From contig JAGVMW010000035.1 of NCBI GenBank assembly GCA_020053615.1, forward strand, positions 1 to 6,086: a DNA stretch of 6,086 nucleotides, given 5' to 3'. Positions 5,896 to 6,086 of the stretch are shown here, one piece after another. The stretch comes from an archaeon. Its GTDB lineage: Archaea; Nanobdellota; Nanobdellia; Woesearchaeales; GW2011-AR9. The notes below the pieces were generated by a model, which was not told the origin of the DNA, made no database searches, and worked only from the letters and a program-made list of their open reading frames with translations. The stretch's first letter is position 1. Each line of letters starts with the position of its first letter. A program made the translations under genes and the position numbers.

Positions 5896-5940
5896 CCGGA
5901 CTACACCACCGGGGCGTAATTAGGATAAATTAGCACCTGC

Positions 5941-5948
5941 TTTAAAAA
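5941..5948. promoter_or_regulatory. TATA box for tRNA-Glu, possibly bidirectional
   Basis: TTTAAAAA on the plus strand (TTTTTAAA on the minus), centred about 29 bases before tRNA base G1. This predicts a start a few bases upstream of the tRNA. In the plus direction the same box predicts a start near 5971, where the structured region begins. The tRNA use is well supported; the second direction is inference. Confidence 0.5.
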
Positions 5949-5970
5949 CATTTTGGAAAAGTATGAAATA

Positions 5971-6086
5971 AGGAAAGCTCCAACCTGGTAATACTTCACT
6001 ATTCTGAAGCGTGGTGAGCATCATCAGGTCAAAATCCCTGCGATTATGCCATCGAGAGTGACAGGGGGAACTGTCCCCTACGGGGA
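5971..6086 (+). ncRNA. Candidate structured RNA or leader, cut by the window edge
   Basis: All three plus frames are closed early, yet the sequence folds into nested helices by eye. ACCUGGU (5983-5989) pairs with AUCAGGU (6023-6029) around a CUUCA/UGAAG hairpin (5994-5998, 6005-6009). UCCCUG (6035-6040) pairs with CAGGGG (6062-6067), enclosing CGAU/AUCG and a 7-base bulge AGAGUGA. UCCCC and GGGGA (6074-6086) form a terminal hairpin; GACAG/CUGUC is a competing helix. It is more GC-rich than the surrounding intergenic DNA. It could be a stable RNA (RNase P or SRP type), a leader of a gene beyond the edge, or the hairpin-rich end of a mobile element. I could not match it to any family and the strand is uncertain. 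Confidence 0.4.

Larger units (their letters stand above)
5767..5915 (-). tRNA. tRNA-Glu(UUC) interrupted by three introns
   Basis: Read from 5915, the ends form a perfect 7-bp acceptor stem GCCCCGG/CCGGGGC with discriminator A73 at 5767; CCA is not encoded. U8 G9 and the D-stem GUGU...UCAU with AGUCCGG (G18 G19) match the archaeal tRNA-Glu pattern. The anticodon stem is CUACA/UGUAG with loop CUUUCGA, giving anticodon UUC at 5860-5858. The T-stem is CCGAG/CUCGG with UUCAAA at the loop start. Three insertions break this: 19 nt in the D-loop, 25 nt after position 37 and 30 nt in the T-loop. Removing these 74 bases from 149 leaves 75 nt with all arms and loop lengths canonical. U13-U22 is unpaired, as I recall for related tRNA-Glu sequences. 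It charges with glutamate and reads GAA, and GAG by wobble. An alternative, a decayed tRNA, is unlikely because every stem is intact and the junctions carry splice motifs. Confidence 0.9.

Noticed and set aside
5901..5906. Alternative 6-bp pairing GTGTAG (5906-5901) with CTACAC (5867-5862) across the D-loop
   Set aside because: Perfect in sequence, but it would consume the anticodon stem. The tRNA-Glu fold with UCAU as the D-stem partner explains all arms and junctions better; it may be a transient precursor fold.
6012..6032. Possible box C/D small RNA (minus-strand CTGATGATG and CTGA)
   Set aside because: The C box lacks its leading purine, and the C and D elements overlap rather than being spaced around a guide.
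5920..6086. A minus-strand frame open from the right edge to a TAA at 5920-5922
   Set aside because: About 55 codons open with no visible start. The composition (many Trp, Phe, His, Met, few Lys/Glu) is unlike the neighbouring proteins, and the DNA is better explained by complementary helices. A real partial gene cannot be fully excluded.
6074..6086. Resemblance of CCCCTACGGGG to the conserved 16S rRNA segment near position 340
   Set aside because: The flanking bases do not match 16S rRNA on either strand; it is simply a short hairpin.

Overview
The window looks archaeal, most likely a small-genome DPANN-type lineage (Woesearchaeota/Pacearchaeota-like); the phylum is an inference. Evidence: TATA boxes about 26 bases before the inferred transcript starts, apparently leaderless genes, an archaeal-type PRPP synthetase, a ribosomal protein L41e-like peptide, a tRNA interrupted by introns with bulge-helix-bulge (BHB) junctions and no encoded CCA, and AT-rich compact gene packing.

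Layout. Bases 2-91 hold the C-terminal end of an unidentified plus-strand gene. From 190 to 3918 runs one very large gene for a secreted, membrane-anchored subtilisin-family (S8) protease: signal segment, I9-like propeptide, catalytic domain with a CUB-like domain inserted between the catalytic Asp and His, a long sequon-rich beta-sandwich stalk including a PKD domain, a Cys-rich motif, a Pro/Thr/Ala linker and a C-terminal membrane anchor. Converging on it from the minus strand is a 74-residue glutaredoxin/NrdH-like protein (3939-4163). Next comes a very short minus-strand gene (4321-4428) for a highly basic 35-residue peptide resembling ribosomal protein L41e. It shares a symmetric TATA box with the divergent plus-strand ribose-phosphate pyrophosphokinase (4510-5388). 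A minus-strand gene for an unrecognised 102-residue protein follows (5409-5717).

The most striking item is at 5767-5915 on the minus strand: a tRNA-Glu(UUC) gene that appears to be interrupted by three short introns, in the D-loop (19 nt), the anticodon loop (25 nt, canonical 37/38 site) and the T-loop (30 nt). Removing them leaves a 75-nt tRNA with all four arms intact. Beyond it, at about 5971-6086, lies non-coding DNA with several nested complementary helices, probably a structured RNA or leader cut by the window edge; I could not classify it.

How they relate. The central and right parts are mostly housekeeping (PRPP synthesis, translation, thiol redox), as small independently promoted units rather than one operon. 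The protease is an envelope-facing protein unrelated to its neighbours. No CRISPR array or transposase gene was seen, and I found no clear multi-gene novel system; the intron-rich tRNA and the domain-inserted protease are the points of interest.
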